Source of the DNA: Prevotella sp. CAG:1092 | Lineage (GTDB): Bacteria; Bacteroidota; Bacteroidia; Bacteroidales; Bacteroidaceae | Reading direction: 5' to 3' | NCBI GenBank assembly: GCA_000436915.1 | Contig: HF994122.1 | Location: 18,217-26,967 of the forward strand | DNA length: 8,751 bases | Shown: piece by piece, positions 6,237 to 8,751 of the stretch | How positions within the stretch are numbered: the first letter of the stretch is position 1 | Layout: every line of letters starts with the position of its first letter | Position numbers and translations under genes: made by a program | The notes under the pieces: model-generated | The model's database searches: none | The model's input: the letters and a program-made list of their open reading frames with translations, nothing else | What the model was told of the DNA's origin: nothing

Positions 6237-8441
6237 TCAAAGGAATGCTATTGTCAATCCTGCCATTACTATGCTCACCATCGACATAAGCTTAATCAGA
6301 ATATTGAGCGAAGGACCAGATGTATCTTTGAAGGGGTCGCCAACGGTATCGCCAACGATAGTAGCCTTATGGTTTTCGCTACCTTTGCCCTCGAAATGAC
6401 CCTCTTCAATCATCTTCTTGGCATTATCCCATGCACCACCTGAGTTTGACATGAATACCGCGAGAGTGAAACCTGCTGCAAGGCCACCTGTAAGCAAACC
6501 GAGCACACCTGCTACGCCAAGCACCAAGCCTACAACGATAGGGATGACGATGGCAAGAAGCGAAGGAATAATCATTTCGCGTTGTGCGCTACGGGTGCTT
6601 ATCTCCACACAGCGACCATAGTCAGGAGTAGCCTTGCCCTCGAGTATTCCCTTTATTTCGCGGAACTGTCGGCGCACCTCCTGAACCATAGATTCTGCAG
6701 CGCGACCTACTGCTCCCATGGTCAAGCCACAGAACAGGAATGCAGCCATAGCTCCGAGGAATGCTCCCACCAAAACCTTAGGGTTGATGAGGTTTACCTG
6801 GAAGAAGTTGATGAAATCTATTGTTGTTGCATTCGTTGGGTCGAAGATGTTGCCTGCAGCATCCACATATTGCTTACCATTCTCTACCGCACGAATCATC
6901 GCAATCTTTATTTCCTCTATATACGAAGCCAAAAGTGCCAGAGCTGTCAAGGCAGCAGAGCCAATGGCGAAGCCTTTGCCTGTGGCTGCTGTGGTGTTGC
7001 CAAGAGCATCCAAGGCGTCTGTGCGCTCACGCACTTCTTCTCCCAGTCCGCTCATCTCTGCATTTCCTCCTGCATTGTCGGCAATAGGACCATAAGCATC
7101 TGTAGCAAGGGTGATGCCTAAGGTAGACAGCATACCTACGGCTGCAATACCGATACCATAAAGACCGGTGCTTATCGACTTTGCCGAAAGCGACATGTCG
7201 AAACCATTAGCGCAGAGATAGCTCAACATGATGGCTACCGAAATGGTGACAACAGGAATCATGGTTGAAATCATTCCCGTGCCTATACCTTTTATAATAA
7301 CCGTAGCAGGACCTGTCTGCGAAGCCTCTGCTATCTTCTGTGTTGGTTTATAGCTATGCGAAGTGTAATATTCTGTAGCCTGACCAATCACCACTCCTGC
7401 CACTAAACCGCTGATTACAGAGAACGACAATCCAAGCCAATTCTCAATGCCCAACAGAAATAATATAATAAATGTGGCAACGGCAATGAGTCCGGCACTA
7501 ACATTGGTGCCAAGACCGAGAGATTTTAATAGCTCCTTCATCGTTGCGCCCTCCTTGGTGCGAACCAAGAATATTCCTATTAGCGAAAGGAAGATGCCGA
7601 TGGCTGCGATAATCATTGGAGCAATGACAGCACGTAGCTGCATGTCGCCATTCATAGCAAAGGCTGTAGCTCCTAAGGCTGCTGTCGACAATATCGAACC
7701 GCAATAGCTCTCGTATAGGTCGGCACCCATACCAGCAACGTCGCCCACATTGTCGCCCACATTGTCGGCAATAGTAGCAGGATTTCGTGGGTCGTCCTCA
7801 GGAATGTTAGCCTCTACCTTGCCTACAAGGTCGGCTCCCACATCGGCTGCCTTGGTGTATATACCACCACCTACACGAGCAAAGAGAGCCTGAGTAGAGG
7901 CACCCATGCCAAACGTAAGCATAGTGGTGGTTATAGTGACAAGGGCTGTTGCCTCGCCATCATAGACAGCATTAAGAACAATAAACCAAATGGCAATATC
8001 AAGCAATCCAAGACCTACCACAACCAAGCCCATTACGGCACCGCTGCGGAAAGCAATCTTCAATCCCTTGTCAAGACTTGAGCGTGCTCCGTTGGCTGTA
8101 CGGGCTGAAGCGTAAGTGGCAGTCTTCATACCGAAGAATCCTGCCAATCCAGAGAATAAACCACCAGTAAGGAATGCGAATGGCACCCATGGGTTTTGCA
8201 CCTGTAGCACATAAGCCATGAACGCAAAGATGATAGCGAGCACAACGAATACCATCGTCACCACCTTGTATTGCTGCTTCAGATATGCCATAGCACCTTT
8301 TCTCACATGTGCAGCAATTTCTTTCATTCTGTCTGTACCCTCATCTTCTTTCATCATCGAACGGAAGAAGAACCATGCCATTCCCAATGCCACAACGCTG
8401 GCTATAGGGATTAGCCAAAATACTAATGGAATGTTGTTCAT
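6237..8441 (-). CDS. hppA: Membrane-bound ion-pumping pyrophosphatase, K+-dependent, probably Na+,H+-type
   Basis: This 734-residue integral membrane protein couples hydrolysis of pyrophosphate to ion export across the inner membrane, with about 16 membrane helices and the length usual for the family. The substrate-site motifs are DVGADLVGKVE (200-210), EDDPRNPATIADNVGDNVGD (215-234), DAYGPIADNAGGNAEM (448-463) and HKATIVGDTVGDPFKDTSGP (691-710). In GNTTAATGKG (481-490), Ala485 and Gly488 replace the Lys and Thr of K+-independent enzymes, so K+ stimulation is expected. Glu244 in ADLYESY sits where Na+-pumping members carry it; plant-type H+ pumps have it shifted. Thr92, Phe96, Asp148 and Met179 fit the four residues I recall as marking the dual Na+,H+ pump of Bacteroides vulgatus. 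The start at 8441 precedes the first helix; the 5' region is A/T-rich without a Shine-Dalgarno. The GH20 gene follows 65 bp downstream, with no evident functional link. Confidence 0.97.
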   Translation of the reverse strand: MNNIPLVFWLIPIASVVALGMAWFFFRSMMKEDEGTDRMKEIAAHVRKGAMAYLKQQYKVVTMVFVVLAIIFAFMAYVLQVQNPWVPFAFLTGGLFSGLAGFFGMKTATYASARTANGARSSLDKGLKIAFRSGAVMGLVVVGLGLLDIAIWFIVLNAVYDGEATALVTITTTMLTFGMGASTQALFARVGGGIYTKAADVGADLVGKVEANIPEDDPRNPATIADNVGDNVGDVAGMGADLYESYCGSILSTAALGATAFAMNGDMQLRAVIAPMIIAAIGIFLSLIGIFLVRTKEGATMKELLKSLGLGTNVSAGLIAVATFIILFLLGIENWLGLSFSVISGLVAGVVIGQATEYYTSHSYKPTQKIAEASQTGPATVIIKGIGTGMISTMIPVVTISVAIMLSYLCANGFDMSLSAKSISTGLYGIGIAAVGMLSTLGITLATDAYGPIADNAGGNAEMSGLGEEVRERTDALDALGNTTAATGKGFAIGSAALTALALLASYIEEIKIAMIRAVENGKQYVDAAGNIFDPTNATTIDFINFFQVNLINPKVLVGAFLGAMAAFLFCGLTMGAVGRAAESMVQEVRRQFREIKGILEGKATPDYGRCVEISTRSAQREMIIPSLLAIVIPIVVGLVLGVAGVLGLLTGGLAAGFTLAVFMSNSGGAWDNAKKMIEEGHFEGKGSENHKATIVGDTVGDPFKDTSGPSLNILIKLMSMVSIVMAGLTIAFL

Positions 8442-8501
8442 AAAAAATATGTTTAATGGTTAGTAATAATTCCGATTGTTCAGTATAGCATTTCGATTAT
8501 G

Positions 8502-8509
8502 CAAATATA
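8502..8509 (-). promoter_or_regulatory. Probable -7 promoter box of hppA
   Basis: On the minus strand TATATTTG matches the Bacteroidetes -7 consensus TAnnTTTG exactly. It lies about 60 bp upstream of the hppA start, giving a leader of about 50 nt. No good TTTG is present at the -33 spacing, only T-rich sequence, so the call rests on the -7 box and position. Confidence 0.5.
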
Positions 8510-8622
8510 AGAAATTTATTAATACGAAAGGGAAAAACAGAATATTTATTTAATAAGCACTCAATTTTAATGTTCAGATACTATTTAATACAACGACAAC
8601 CACGGATTATTAATCTCAGATA

Positions 8623-8710
8623 TTTGGTAGTAATCATATTGACATTTGATAGTAAGCAAAAATACGTTTGATAGAAAGCATAGATATCTTTGCTAAAAAG
8701 CATAGATTAC
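8623..8710. repeat. Four 22-bp direct repeats in exact register
   Basis: TTTG occurs at 8623, 8645, 8667 and 8689, exactly 22 bp apart, each opening a related unit of consensus TTTGATAGtAAGCAtAgAta. Identities by eye are about 15/22 between units 1 and 2, 17/22 between 2 and 3, and 18/22 between 3 and 4. There are no spacers, so it is not a CRISPR array. Units 3 and 4 are preceded by bases that complete TACGTTTG (8663-8670) and TATCTTTG (8685-8692), both perfect plus-strand TAnnTTTG boxes. Spacing of about two helical turns suggests stacked protein binding on one DNA face: an operator array or iterons. Confidence 0.75.
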
Positions 8711-8751
8711 TCGAAATATAGCTTCGCAGGGCCGACGCATTAAATATTTTA

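Larger units (their letters stand above)
8442..8751. other. Non-coding region upstream of hppA, containing a 22-bp repeat array
   Basis: The region is AT-rich up to about 8710 and holds no credible gene; the longest minus-strand start near the right edge (from an ATG at about 8740) opens only about 15 codons. It holds the hppA -7 box at 8502-8509 and four direct repeats at 8623-8710. The last 30 bp contain a GC-rich patch, CGCAGGGCCGACGCA, that may belong to a feature continuing past the window. Confidence 0.6.

Noticed and set aside
6582..7121. 179- and 125-codon plus-strand frames opposite hppA
   Set aside because: They overlap each other and are antisense to conserved pyrophosphatase motifs; their long length follows from the codon bias of hppA.
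7740..7771. 12-bp tandem repeat (GTCGCCCACATT twice) in hppA
   Set aside because: It encodes the conserved DNVGDNVGD substrate-binding motif of all membrane pyrophosphatases, so the repeat is explained by protein function.
8623..8710. CRISPR array
   Set aside because: The 22-bp units are contiguous and imperfect with no unique spacers, and no cas gene is in view.

Overview
The window looks like chromosome from an anaerobic Bacteroidales bacterium, probably Prevotella or a close relative. This rests on the A-rich, Shine-Dalgarno-poor start regions, TAnnTTTG-type promoter boxes, a BspA-like leucine-rich repeat domain on a secreted GH20 enzyme, a RhuM-family gene, and a membrane pyrophosphatase with the residues of the Na+/H+-pumping type found in Bacteroides. 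The genus assignment is inference; no rRNA or other marker gene is present.

Layout. Positions 1-2622 (+ strand) hold the end of a thiamine biosynthesis operon: the 3' part of thiC, a complete thi4-type thiazole synthase, and a ThiE/TenI-family gene, separated by gaps of 66 and 68 bp. Positions 2623-2781 are a short intergenic region with a probable promoter and a leader hairpin. Positions 2782-3921 (+) encode a RhuM-family protein with an extra N-terminal zinc ribbon. A perfect 21-bp hairpin at 3921-3975 separates it from two minus-strand genes. These are an exported GH20 beta-N-acetylhexosaminidase with an N-terminal LRR domain (6171-3982) and, upstream of it, the ion-pumping pyrophosphatase hppA (8441-6237). 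Positions 8442-8751 contain no convincing gene, but do contain a probable hppA promoter and four 22-bp direct repeats in exact register.

How the genes work together. ThiC makes the pyrimidine half of thiamine. Thi4 makes the thiazole half, replacing the ThiG/ThiH/ThiS/ThiF route usual in Bacteroides. The ThiE/TenI protein probably acts at or near the joining step. Thi4 carries His where the eukaryotic enzymes carry the sacrificial Cys, so it should be a catalytic, sulfide-using enzyme suited to an anaerobe. RhuM, GH20 and HppA have no evident link to thiamine or to each other; RhuM looks like accessory cargo between housekeeping genes.

The signals most worth a second look are: the His-type Thi4 in a bacteroidete thi operon; a terminator-like hairpin inside the first codons of the ThiE/TenI gene; a 31-bp near-perfect palindrome inside rhuM; the zinc-ribbon-RhuM fusion; and the 22-bp repeat array near the right edge. 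I did not find a clear new multi-gene system.
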